Source: Maribacter forsetii DSM 18668 (lineage in GTDB: Bacteria > Bacteroidota > Bacteroidia > Flavobacteriales > Flavobacteriaceae). From it: a stretch of DNA of 64,000 bases. This document shows positions 54,743 through 63,420 of this stretch, piece after piece. The notes under the pieces were generated by a model. That model saw only the letters and a list, made by a program, of their open reading frames with translations, had not been told where the DNA came from and did no database searches. Position numbers and translations under genes: made by a program. Within the stretch, counting starts at the first letter, position 1; the number at the start of each line of letters is the position of its first letter. The DNA lies in assembly GCF_000744105.1 (NCBI RefSeq), contig NZ_JQLH01000001.1:3100001-3164000 (forward strand), in the 5' to 3' direction.

Positions 54743-55078
54743 ATGGAAAATCAAAAACATTGTTTTGCCCTAGATTTAAAAAATGACCCTACCCTAATCA
54801 AAGAGTATGTGGAGTATCATAAAAATGTCTGGCCAGAAATTACAGAAAGCATAAAAAATTCTCACATAGAAAATTTAGATATTTATCTGGTAGAAAACAG
54901 GCTCTTTATGGTTATGGAGACTTCTCCACTGTTTTCTTTTGATAAGAAACAAAAAGCCGACCAAAATAATGACAAAGTACAAGAATGGGAAACTTTAATG
55001 TGGAAATACCAACAAGCTATACCCAACTCAAAATCAGGAGAAAAATGGCGATTAATGAACAAAATATTTGAATTATGA
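54743..55078 (+). CDS. RhaM/FucU-type sugar mutarotase (L-rhamnose mutarotase family)
   Basis: 111 aa protein of the RhaM (DUF718) family. Catalytic-type residues in VEYHKNVWPEITESI (His and Trp-Pro-Glu), and the usual end MNKIFEL. In this setting it would interconvert alpha and beta L-fucose for the dehydrogenase; family membership alone would say L-rhamnose. Overlaps the L-lactate dehydrogenase start by four bases. Confidence 0.85.
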   Translation: MENQKHCFALDLKNDPTLIKEYVEYHKNVWPEITESIKNSHIENLDIYLVENRLFMVMETSPLFSFDKKQKADQNNDKVQEWETLMWKYQQAIPNSKSGEKWRLMNKIFEL

Positions 55079-56241
55079 GCAAAGCCAAACTTGCCATCAA
55101 TAATAAATACCCTTCAGTTACCGACCTAAGAAATAAAGCGAAGAAGAAGATTCCAAAATTCGCTTTTGAATATTTGGACGGCGGATGTAATGAAGATGTA
55201 AACCTTATTAAAAATACGTCTGAAATTAGAGAGGTTGAGTTGACTCCCAGCTATTTAAGCAAGCATACGGGTTCTAATATGAAAACCGAACTATTTGGTC
55301 ATACTTATGATGCACCCTTTGGTATTGCCCCTGTTGGTCTCCAAGGACTCATGTGGCCTAATGCTCCAGAAATATTAGCAAAGGCAGCATTCGAGCATAA
55401 TGTTCCTTTTGTGTTAAGTACTGTATCTACAAGTAGTATTGAAAGAATATCAGAAATAACCGAGGGTCAGGCCTGGTTTCAATTATACCACCCCACCGAG
55501 AATAGATTACGAGACGATATGATTCAAAGAGCTGCTCAGGCGGAATGTTCTGTTTTGGTCATTTTATCAGATGTACCTACTTTCGGATTTAGACCTAGAG
55601 ATATTAGAAATGGTTTGGCAATGCCACCAAAAATGAGTGTAAAGAATATTCTTCAAATTTTAGGAAGACCAGAATGGGCTATGAAAACCCTTATTCACGG
55701 ACAACCTAATTTTGAAACGCTCAAACCTTATATGCCTAAAAATCTAGATTTAAAGCAACTAGGTAAATTCATGGACCAAACCTTTACAGGTAGATTAAAT
55801 GAAGAGAAAATAAAACCTATTCGCGATATGTGGAAGGGTAAATTGGTGATAAAAGGTGTTGCTTCTGAAATGGATGCAGAGAAAGCTATTCGTCTGGGCA
55901 TCGATGGTATCATTGTTTCTAACCATGGTGGTAGACAACTAGATGCCGGCGAATCTACTATTAGACCATTAACGAGAATTGCCGAGAAATATAGCGCCCA
56001 AATTAAAGTAATGATGGATAGTGGTTTACGCTCTGGTCCAGATATTGCAAGAACAATGGCTTCTGGTGCAGAATTTACCTTTTTGGGTCGTTCGTTTATG
56101 TACGGCGTAGCAGCATTAGGAAATGAAGGTGGAAACCACACTATTTCACTTTTAAAAACCGAATTACAACAGGTAATGGAACAAATTTGCTGTGAAAACA
56201 CGTTAGATTTTCCCAACCATTTGATTAAGAAAATCAAATAA
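55075..56241 (+). CDS. lldD: FMN-dependent L-lactate dehydrogenase (alpha-hydroxy-acid oxidase family)
   Basis: 388 aa FMN barrel. Features: PKFAFEYLDGGCNEDVNLIK, APVGLQGLMWPNAPE, FQLYHP, KGVASEMDAEKA, and the active-site IIVSNHGGRQLD with DSGLRSGPDIARTMA. It oxidises L-lactate to pyruvate, passing electrons to quinone, and so recovers the second product of diketo-acid cleavage. Last gene of the fucose operon. Confidence 0.9.
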   Translation: MSKAKLAINNKYPSVTDLRNKAKKKIPKFAFEYLDGGCNEDVNLIKNTSEIREVELTPSYLSKHTGSNMKTELFGHTYDAPFGIAPVGLQGLMWPNAPEILAKAAFEHNVPFVLSTVSTSSIERISEITEGQAWFQLYHPTENRLRDDMIQRAAQAECSVLVILSDVPTFGFRPRDIRNGLAMPPKMSVKNILQILGRPEWAMKTLIHGQPNFETLKPYMPKNLDLKQLGKFMDQTFTGRLNEEKIKPIRDMWKGKLVIKGVASEMDAEKAIRLGIDGIIVSNHGGRQLDAGESTIRPLTRIAEKYSAQIKVMMDSGLRSGPDIARTMASGAEFTFLGRSFMYGVAALGNEGGNHTISLLKTELQQVMEQICCENTLDFPNHLIKKIK

Positions 56242-56246
56242 TAAAA

Positions 56247-56306
56247 ACGGATGATTACTTTAATTTAATAAGCACTAAACACTTATTCCGTAAAATAATC
56301 ATCCGT
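56247..56306. terminator. Possible terminator between the two convergent sugar operons
   Basis: ACGGATGATTA (56247-56257) and TAATCATCCGT (56296-56306) are perfect inverted arms of 11 bases with a 38-base loop. They sit between the lldD and DUF4861 stops. Long loop and weak flanking T run make the terminator function uncertain. Confidence 0.45.
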
Positions 56307-56328
56307 AAATAGTATTCTTATAATTTGA

Positions 56329-57540
56329 TTACTTCACCCTCACTTCTAAAGGTGCATTTATTTTTTCAGCAAACTGCTTTAAATAGTTGTTCCACTCTAC
56401 TTTGGTGTTGAATTGCTTACTTTTTTTCCAACCAAATCCGGTGTAATAAACAACTACACCATCATCAACTTTTAGTTGTGCATACAGATTGCTTAAGTCT
56501 TTTGCATCGGTTACATATTTATCATAGCCCAACAACGTGTTCGATGGGGCTACAATACCGGTACCTAAGTCAGAACCAAAATAAGGTTCCCAATAACTTA
56601 CCCAACCTTCTTCGACCTTGGTAGTTACTTCACCATCTTTCTCATGCAATGTAAGTCCTACAGACAGCGTATCAGAACCTTCAACCTCTACCCTGAATTT
56701 AGTAAGGTTACTGCCTTTATCCAAAGAAATAAATTTCTTCTCAACAACGTTTTTATCGCCTGCTTTCCAAGGTGCATAGGTAATCCAAAAACTTGTTCGT
56801 AAAGGTCCGGTTTCGATGGTTTTATATTCGGTAAAGTTTTTAGAAAACCGATACGTGGTATCTACTTTAACCGCTATACCGCCAACTCCTCTACTGGTAC
56901 CTACATGAAAATTATCTAAGCCTTCGCCATCATCTTCGTGGTAAGAACCATCTGTCTCCAATTCTTTCTTATACCACTTATTAATTATAGGATAATCTAC
57001 TCTTTTCAACCACGCATCCATTCCGCTTGAAAGTGTACCTCCAGGGATACTATCCTCTATCATTTTTTGCGCAACAGGTCCATAAGTTCTAAAAGCTACC
57101 CTATCATTTTCCCAAGCGTAATCATCGGTACGCTCTGGTACAAATCTTGAATAACATGTTGGTATTTCATCTGTCTGAGCTTCGCTATCTTTTAGCGATA
57201 TGTTAAATAACTTACTTGAATTTGCTGCTATTTCTGGTTGAAACAAAAGTACATCTGCAGTACCATCACCATCATTATCACTTAATTGCGAAACCAACTC
57301 TACATCACTTCCTACTTCATTTATTTGATAAGATTTACCAGATACAAGTTTTAAAGTTTCGCTAGATTTCAAAAGATCTAAATCAACTTCTACAGTCTCA
57401 AAAGAACGATCAACATCTAAACTATTAACAACCTCAATTTCTAGCGGTTTTTTTTCACTACCGCAGCTTACCAACAATAAGGTTACAATTGCTGCACAGT
57501 ATTTTAAATGAATCTGGTTCATACTAATTTTAGTTTTCAT
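56329..57540 (-). CDS. DUF4861 lipoprotein
   Basis: 403 aa with the ATG at 57538-57540, which overlaps the kduD stop; another ATG at 57522 is also possible. Signal peptide with lipobox LLVSC. DUF4861 features: YAWENDRVAFRTYGPVAQKM (about residue 145), DYPIINKWYKKELETDGSYH, GTSRGVGGIAVK and WVSYWEPYFGSDLGTGIV. The family is common in uronate-polysaccharide loci of Bacteroidota and is probably exported to the periplasm or surface. Activity not known to me. Last gene of the minus-strand operon. Confidence 0.82.
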   Translation of the reverse strand: MKTKISMNQIHLKYCAAIVTLLLVSCGSEKKPLEIEVVNSLDVDRSFETVEVDLDLLKSSETLKLVSGKSYQINEVGSDVELVSQLSDNDGDGTADVLLFQPEIAANSSKLFNISLKDSEAQTDEIPTCYSRFVPERTDDYAWENDRVAFRTYGPVAQKMIEDSIPGGTLSSGMDAWLKRVDYPIINKWYKKELETDGSYHEDDGEGLDNFHVGTSRGVGGIAVKVDTTYRFSKNFTEYKTIETGPLRTSFWITYAPWKAGDKNVVEKKFISLDKGSNLTKFRVEVEGSDTLSVGLTLHEKDGEVTTKVEEGWVSYWEPYFGSDLGTGIVAPSNTLLGYDKYVTDAKDLSNLYAQLKVDDGVVVYYTGFGWKKSKQFNTKVEWNNYLKQFAEKINAPLEVRVK

Positions 57541-58324
57541 TACTTGGTTTACCAATGGTTGCCAAAATACCACCATCAACGTATAAAATATGTCCGTTTA
57601 CAAAATCGCTCGCTTTAGATGATAAAAATATAGCGGCACCCGATAAATCATCTGGATCTCCCCATTTTGCGGCTGGTGTTCTATTCAAAATAAACTCATT
57701 GAACGGGTGACCATCAACCCGAATCGGTGCAGTTTGACTCGTAGCAAAATATCCCGGACCAATACCGTTTACTTGAATATTATGCTTAGCCCATTCTGTA
57801 GCCATATTTTGTGTCAGCATTTTTAAACCGCCTTTTGCGGCAGCATAAGCACCAACAGTATTTCTACCCAACTCACTCATCATTGAGCAAATATTGATAA
57901 TCTTACCTTGCTTCTTCGCAATCATGGTTTTCACCACGTGTTTAGATACAATGAACGGACTCACCAAATCAACATTGATTACTTCTTTAAAGTCTTCGAC
58001 TTCCATTTCTTCCAATGGTGTTCTTTTAATAATTCCAGCATTATTTACTAAAATATCAATAGAACCCACTGTTGCTTGTATATCGTTTACGGCTTTTATA
58101 ACGGCAGCATCATCGGTGACATTAAATTTGAATCCGTAAGCTTCAATACCTAAAGACTTATAAAATGCAACTGCATCATCAATTTTAGATTGAGACGAAT
58201 TACCATTAACAATCAGCTTTGCACCTGCCAATCCTAAGCCTTTCGCCATTGCCATACCAAGACCATGCGTGCTACCCGTTACTAAAGCAACTTTTCCTTT
58301 TAAATTAAATAGTTCAGTAGACAT
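57530..58324 (-). CDS. kduD: 2-keto-3-deoxy-D-gluconate dehydrogenase KduD
   Basis: 264 aa short-chain dehydrogenase with TGSTHGLGMAMAKG, VNNAGIIKRTPLEEM, catalytic YAAAKGG and the end DFVNGHILYVDGGILATIG, all typical of KduD. It reduces 2,5-diketo-3-deoxygluconate to 2-keto-3-deoxygluconate, the step after KduI in breakdown of unsaturated uronates. Five bases after kduI. KdgK and KdgA, needed next, are not in the window. Confidence 0.92.
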   Translation of the reverse strand: MSTELFNLKGKVALVTGSTHGLGMAMAKGLGLAGAKLIVNGNSSQSKIDDAVAFYKSLGIEAYGFKFNVTDDAAVIKAVNDIQATVGSIDILVNNAGIIKRTPLEEMEVEDFKEVINVDLVSPFIVSKHVVKTMIAKKQGKIINICSMMSELGRNTVGAYAAAKGGLKMLTQNMATEWAKHNIQVNGIGPGYFATSQTAPIRVDGHPFNEFILNRTPAAKWGDPDDLSGAAIFLSSKASDFVNGHILYVDGGILATIGKPSNEN

Positions 58325-58328
58325 ACTT

Positions 58329-59168
58329 TTATTTTAAATCTGTTATTGCCGCAACATCCATATCGCTATAATCTAAATTCTCACCCGCCATACCCCATAT
58401 AAATGTATAATTAGAAGTACCTGATCCACAGTGAATAGACCATGGTGGTGAAATTACGGCTTGGTGGTTATGCATCCATATATGTCGTGTTTCTTGTGGT
58501 TGCCCCATAAAATGACACACTGCCTGACCCTCTGGCACATCTAAATAAAAGTATACTTCCATTCTACGATCATGTACGTGTGCCGGCATGGTATTCCAAA
58601 CACTTCCGGTTTTTAACTTGGTCATTCCCATTTGCAATTGACAAGTAGTAACCACACCTCCAATGATCATTTGACTAACCGTTCTATGATTTGCCGTCTC
58701 TAGTGAACCCAATTCTAATTTGTTAGCTTCTTCTAAGCTTACCTTTTTCGTAGGATAGTTGGTATGCGCCGGTGCCGAATTGATATAAAACTTTGCCGGT
58801 TTTTTAGGGTCGTCACTTTTAAAAACGACTTCTTTTGCTCCCATACCAATATACAAAGCATCCTTATGTCCTAAGCTATACGTGGTACCATCTACCTCAA
58901 CTGCACCCGATTCTCCTACATTAATAATACCCATTTCTCTTCTTTCCAAGAAAAATTCAGCCTTTAACGGGTCAATAGTTTCTAATTTCAAATCAGATTC
59001 TGGTACCGCAGAGCCCGCTATATAGCGGTCATAATGAGTATATGTTAAATTGATCTCACCCTTTTTCATAAGGTCATCAATCAGAAATTCATCTCTTAAA
59101 GCTGTGGTATCATATTTTTTAACTGCTTCAGGACTAGAAGCATATCTTGTTTGATAGGTTGTAGACAT
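58329..59168 (-). CDS. kduI: 5-keto-4-deoxyuronate isomerase KduI
   Basis: 279 aa cupin-fold zinc enzyme. Metal-site region MPAHVHDRRMEVYFYLDV and RHIWMHNHQAVISPPWSIH, then FIWGMAGEN; N-terminal RYASSPEAVKKYDTTALRDE. Full length. Converts 4-deoxy-L-threo-5-hexosulose uronate, formed from unsaturated uronic acids, to 2,5-diketo-3-deoxygluconate. Its presence implies that uronate-containing oligosaccharides are cut by a lyase or unsaturated glucuronyl hydrolase encoded elsewhere. Confidence 0.94.
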   Translation of the reverse strand: MSTTYQTRYASSPEAVKKYDTTALRDEFLIDDLMKKGEINLTYTHYDRYIAGSAVPESDLKLETIDPLKAEFFLERREMGIINVGESGAVEVDGTTYSLGHKDALYIGMGAKEVVFKSDDPKKPAKFYINSAPAHTNYPTKKVSLEEANKLELGSLETANHRTVSQMIIGGVVTTCQLQMGMTKLKTGSVWNTMPAHVHDRRMEVYFYLDVPEGQAVCHFMGQPQETRHIWMHNHQAVISPPWSIHCGSGTSNYTFIWGMAGENLDYSDMDVAAITDLK

Positions 59169-59182
59169 TTAATTATATTTTA

Positions 59183-59932
59183 TTATTGTTTTAATCTGTA
59201 CACTTTAAAGTTATCTATTGTCATGTGATTTTTCACAGTTCTAAAACCGAAATGACCTTTCGTATATGGATCGGCATCATATAAATCGATCATTTTCACT
59301 CCGTTTCTATAATATTGAATTACATTATTATAGGCGATGATTCTAATATGATAAGTTGTATTGGGCTGCAACAAAAATTCTGATTTAGAGAAATCATGTT
59401 CGTCCAATAAGGGTCGGTCTCCATTGCCAACATAGCGTCTAAATCTGGTTTTAGAATTATCATGACCACCGACGCCCATATAATATAAGCGCAGACCATC
59501 ATAGTTGGAAAATTTACCATGACGCTTTGCAGAGTTCTTAAATAAATCATCAGGATGTTCCATATCCGTAGCCATCCAAAAACAATTCATATCAGACACT
59601 CGGTCATTCTTTCCTCCATCAGAAATGATGTAGGTATCGTACTCGATCATTATTGGACCTGACAACTCCTTTTTATACCAAATTGTACACCCTGAGGCAT
59701 CATCAATTTCAAGCTTGCTGTTTTTAATTTCAGAAATTCCACCAGGCATCTGCTCCACCTGCCAAGAGCTTAAATCATCATTAAAATTCTCTTCATGAAG
59801 TAAAATAGAACGTACCTCTAAAGTATCATTCAGAGAAAGAACTTTAGAAGTTTGGGCACACCCATAATTGAACAGTACAGTAAACAGCACCAATATTACC
59901 GTTTTACAATATGGAATGTTCCTTAAATTCAT
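59183..59932 (-). CDS. YesU/DUF6250-like concanavalin-fold lipoprotein
   Basis: 249 aa lipoprotein (lipobox around FNYGC). Beta-sandwich of the concanavalin type: LHEENFNDDLSSWQVEQMPG at the start, IEYDTYIISDG, MNCFWMATDMEHPDDLF, GLRLYYMGVGGHDNSKTRFR and HIRIIAYNNVIQYYRNGVKM near the end. This matches the DUF1961/YesU and DUF6250 group seen in rhamnogalacturonan and other polysaccharide loci. Whether it hydrolyses or binds glycans is open. 14 bases upstream of kduI. Confidence 0.75.
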   Translation of the reverse strand: MNLRNIPYCKTVILVLFTVLFNYGCAQTSKVLSLNDTLEVRSILLHEENFNDDLSSWQVEQMPGGISEIKNSKLEIDDASGCTIWYKKELSGPIMIEYDTYIISDGGKNDRVSDMNCFWMATDMEHPDDLFKNSAKRHGKFSNYDGLRLYYMGVGGHDNSKTRFRRYVGNGDRPLLDEHDFSKSEFLLQPNTTYHIRIIAYNNVIQYYRNGVKMIDLYDADPYTKGHFGFRTVKNHMTIDNFKVYRLKQ

Positions 59933-60065
59933 GTACCTCTTTTAGATTGGTTAATTGATCTTATGCAATATGGTAATTTAACACCCATTTACATATAACT
60001 CATCGTTCATAATCGATAAATTATGAATCACGATAAAATTAAACCCTAAAAACCAGTCATTTAGC

Positions 60066-61913
60066 TTATTCCATTTTCTCCACACTTACAAAATATGCCC
60101 CTAAGGTTTTTTCGTTCTTTAAAGTAAACCAGGTTTGTAAATTAGCCTCGCCCTTGGTTAGTTCCACCTTAAATTCGGCATATTCTTGTGTAGGATCTAC
60201 CGCTATTTCACTGTCGGTTTCCTGTACTTTTAATCTAGCCTTGGTAATAGGTAATGATTTACCCGCCTTACTTGCAGATACACTAGTCCCTTCTTTTGCC
60301 GGTCTTACAGCTGCAGTTGCATTTAAAGCTAACTGTGTTTCTTCTGGCCATCTACGTAATTTTATAGAATACGTTCCTGGTTCATCTACATGAATTGCCC
60401 AATACCCATTATCCATATAGCCAGTTCTGATATGTCTTTGGTGCCACGGACTATCACCGTCAGTATGCCAATCATGACAATATAATTTTGCCGGATTTTC
60501 ATTTTCGTTACCCACATAAATTCTTGGTAGATCATCATACCCAGGTAGCAAATCTTGCCACCACTGATCATAAGCTTTCTTAAACTCCGCCATTTTCTCA
60601 GGATGTTTGGAAGCTATATTATCTCGCTGCTCAGGGTCTGTAGCCAAATTATATAACTCGGTACTATCTACCAATCGCCATTTACCTTGCATTAAAGAAG
60701 TTCTTCGCCATGGTTCTGGGTTTTCGGTACGTTGAGAATTAGTAATAACAATTCGCTCTTTAAAATCTTCACTTTCGTCATTGATCAAAGGCAGCAAACT
60801 TTTTCCATCAAAAGATATAGCTGTATCTACTTCTAGATCGCACATTTCTACCAAGGTAGGCAATACATCAAAATGTGCCGTTAGCTCATCAATATCTTTA
60901 CCAACTGTAATTCCACCATTCTTCCAATGAATAAATAAAGGAACTCGGTGTCCGCCTTCATACTTACTTGCCTTCACACCACGCATACCTGCATTATATC
61001 CTTTTTTAATAAAACCATCCAATCTATGCCCTTCCGTTCTTGCTCCTTGAGCCGTACCGTTATCTGTGGTAAAGATCAGAATGGTATTATCCATAAGTTC
61101 TGAGGTTTCCAAATAGTCTACAAGCTTCCCTATATTCTCATCTATATTGGCGATCATGCCATAAAAAGCAGGTAAGGGAATATCCTCATTATCCTTATAG
61201 GGTTCTATATATTTATCAGCTACAAAATATGGGGAATGTGCCGTATTTGTAGGCAGGTAACAAAAGAAGGGTTTGTCTTTATTTTTCTCTATATGCTTAA
61301 TGGCTTCATTGAACCAGATATCGGTACTATAACCTTCAAATCTTTTTAGCTCTCCGTTATGCACATACATATCATCAAAATAGTCATTATCCCAATAATC
61401 CATGGTTTGCTCCATACCGCCACCACCGTGAGAAAGCACCTCATCAAAGCCATTATCTTGTGGTCTAAACGGATAGTTATCGCCTAAATGCCATTTTCCG
61501 AATATTGAGGTGGCATAGCCGTTTTCCTTAAATATGTCAGCCATAGTTGTTTCACGCTCCAACAATAAAGATCTACCGTTTATGGTATGCCATACTCCTG
61601 CTCTATTGGCGTTATGACCCGTTAGCAATGCTGCCCTTGTTGGCGCACAGGTGGGGTTTACATGATAATCTGTAAACCGGGCACTTGTTGCATGTAGTTT
61701 ATCTATGTTAGGCGTTTTTATATACGGATTACCCAATGCCGCTATATCTCCATAACCTTGATCATCTACCAATATTAAAATAACATTCGGCTTTGCTTCT
61801 TTCTCTGTTGTGATTTCCTTCTTTTCTTCACATGAAAAAAATAATATTGTTATGGATCCTATAAAAAATGTAAATATTCTATTCGAACGTTTAAGTATTG
61901 ATTGTAAAAACAT
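60066..61913 (-). CDS. Sulfatase, S1 family, formylglycine type
   Basis: 615 aa lipoprotein (lipobox LFFSC, Cys28). The sulfatase signature is TCAPTRAALLTGH with Cys89 as the residue converted to formylglycine; the divalent-metal start ILILVDDQGYGD and GKWHLGDNYPFRPQDNGFDE follow. The catalytic domain covers about 40-450. The last 150 residues (from IYVGNENENPAKLYCHDWHT) form an extra beta-sandwich. Removes sulfate esters from a polysaccharide. It needs a maturase (FGE or anSME) not in this window. Substrate position not readable. Confidence 0.92.
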   Translation of the reverse strand: MFLQSILKRSNRIFTFFIGSITILFFSCEEKKEITTEKEAKPNVILILVDDQGYGDIAALGNPYIKTPNIDKLHATSARFTDYHVNPTCAPTRAALLTGHNANRAGVWHTINGRSLLLERETTMADIFKENGYATSIFGKWHLGDNYPFRPQDNGFDEVLSHGGGGMEQTMDYWDNDYFDDMYVHNGELKRFEGYSTDIWFNEAIKHIEKNKDKPFFCYLPTNTAHSPYFVADKYIEPYKDNEDIPLPAFYGMIANIDENIGKLVDYLETSELMDNTILIFTTDNGTAQGARTEGHRLDGFIKKGYNAGMRGVKASKYEGGHRVPLFIHWKNGGITVGKDIDELTAHFDVLPTLVEMCDLEVDTAISFDGKSLLPLINDESEDFKERIVITNSQRTENPEPWRRTSLMQGKWRLVDSTELYNLATDPEQRDNIASKHPEKMAEFKKAYDQWWQDLLPGYDDLPRIYVGNENENPAKLYCHDWHTDGDSPWHQRHIRTGYMDNGYWAIHVDEPGTYSIKLRRWPEETQLALNATAAVRPAKEGTSVSASKAGKSLPITKARLKVQETDSEIAVDPTQEYAEFKVELTKGEANLQTWFTLKNEKTLGAYFVSVEKME

Positions 61914-61967
61914 AGATTAATAAGTGTTTCTATTCTTTAATTTATTTTTCGGATGGGTAAACCAATT

Positions 61968-63380
61968 TTAGTGCATCGCTTTATAAAACAGATGATTATT
62001 TTGACCGTCATCGCTAACTTTTCCGGCTGATACACCCGTAGTATTATTGCTATTTTCATCTAGAACAACCGGATACTCCGTTAAATTGTTCAGTTTAATA
62101 TGGGAAGCGGGATAGTTTTCATCGCGCTTCAATAGACCAATAGTTCTATTATCTCCACCTACTTGAATTTTTAAATTTTGATCAGGATTTGGCACAGCGC
62201 TTCTAAGAGTAATTTTATGATCGCTTCCTATAATTATAGCGGCATGACCACTACCGTTATATGATTTACCTTCATACGGCAGTAATGTAATATCTGCATT
62301 TGTACCGCTATCGTTGACATAATCTACCCCTAGAGCAGGACCATATTGGGTATCTGCATAACTATCTACAATATCGCCAGTACCGATACAAAATCCTCTT
62401 TCACAACCAATAGTAGCCGTCCCCGATACATATTTTTTACCCGTTGCATGGGTCAATGTTACCCCTGCTCTCATATTCTTTACCGTGCAATTGATGATGG
62501 TAGGGTTAGATGTTCCGCGATTATAGACTACGCCGTCAATAATAGTTTCACCACCATTATAGGCTCTTATGCCACCCTCGCCCAAACTCATCATATAGCC
62601 TGCTGGCAATTTGTACCCAAAATACGTCATAAATCCTGCTTTGTCACCGTCTGAACCTGTGCCGGTTTCAGCTAGCATATCATCGGTAGATCGCATAGTA
62701 CCTTCTATATAACAGCCTTCTATTAAAGGCTCATCTGCAGCTTGCATAAACATTGCATGACCATATGACCTATGAATAATTGTACAGTTTTTTGCATGAT
62801 TTTTATAACCACGAATTAAAAAGGCGGAGTGTTTAAAATGATTTATCACATTATTACCTCCCTTACCAAATGTTTCTCCATATCCATAAGGATAAGATCC
62901 TTTAGTACTTAAATGTAAACCTTCAATTCTATTGCCTGCCCCATCCATAACAACATTACAGGCTCTTCTTGTAGGGTGATCATATACCGAACCTACATCT
63001 ACCAAAGTCAAATTTTTGATAACATTGTTATTACCAACTACCTGAAGTTCATAAAACTCATTATATTCTTTAAACGCCGTCAACACCTCTGTTTCTACAT
63101 TGACAGTGACACCGGTAAAATCATATACGCTATTGTTACCGCTAAATAACAACAACACCAAAGCTTCATGATTATCGATTGTAGTATGAAATTTAAATGT
63201 ACCGTTTTTGATATTGTTGACCGTAATGGTATATGTTCCTTCTTTTAAAACCACATTCGCATTGTCCTGTGATAAATAAGGTACTAATTCTGCTAAAGTC
63301 TCCACCTTTGTTTGTGCATAAATTGCCATACTGAAAAGCAGTAAAAGAATAAATGCAAAATATTTTAATTTATGAGTCAT
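61968..63380 (-). CDS. Exported right-handed beta-helix protein
   Basis: 470 aa from the ATG at 63378-63380 (MTHKLKYFAFILLLLFSMAI signal, cleavage after YAQ); the frame is open 24 codons further, into the GH28 stop. A long series of beta-helix turns: VVGNNNVIKNLTLVDVGSVY, NVVMDGAGNRIEGLHLS, AKNCTIIHRSYGHAMFMQ, PTIINCTVKNMRAGVTLTHA. No polysaccharide-lyase or GH28 catalytic motif is obvious, so enzyme or binding role is open. Lies 54 bases after the sulfatase start and 40 bases before the GH28-like stop. Confidence 0.78.
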   Translation of the reverse strand: MTHKLKYFAFILLLLFSMAIYAQTKVETLAELVPYLSQDNANVVLKEGTYTITVNNIKNGTFKFHTTIDNHEALVLLLFSGNNSVYDFTGVTVNVETEVLTAFKEYNEFYELQVVGNNNVIKNLTLVDVGSVYDHPTRRACNVVMDGAGNRIEGLHLSTKGSYPYGYGETFGKGGNNVINHFKHSAFLIRGYKNHAKNCTIIHRSYGHAMFMQAADEPLIEGCYIEGTMRSTDDMLAETGTGSDGDKAGFMTYFGYKLPAGYMMSLGEGGIRAYNGGETIIDGVVYNRGTSNPTIINCTVKNMRAGVTLTHATGKKYVSGTATIGCERGFCIGTGDIVDSYADTQYGPALGVDYVNDSGTNADITLLPYEGKSYNGSGHAAIIIGSDHKITLRSAVPNPDQNLKIQVGGDNRTIGLLKRDENYPASHIKLNNLTEYPVVLDENSNNTTGVSAGKVSDDGQNNHLFYKAMH

Positions 63381-63420
63381 ACTAGTTGTTAATTTATAAA
63401 CCTTCTTGTGAATGCTAATT

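Noticed and set aside
48775..55078. L-rhamnose rather than L-fucose pathway (mutarotase belongs to the RhaM family)
   Set aside because: The dehydratase N-terminus is diagnostic for L-fuconate dehydratase and the transporter is FucP-like; later steps are common to both pathways.
55728..56237. 169-codon open frame antisense to the L-lactate dehydrogenase gene
   Set aside because: Shadow of a well-supported gene; low-complexity Ser/Ile-rich translation with no recognisable family.
57530..59168. Alginate-utilisation locus because of kduI/kduD
   Set aside because: No alginate lyase (PL6, PL7, PL17) motif was recognised; sulfatase and fucose genes point elsewhere.
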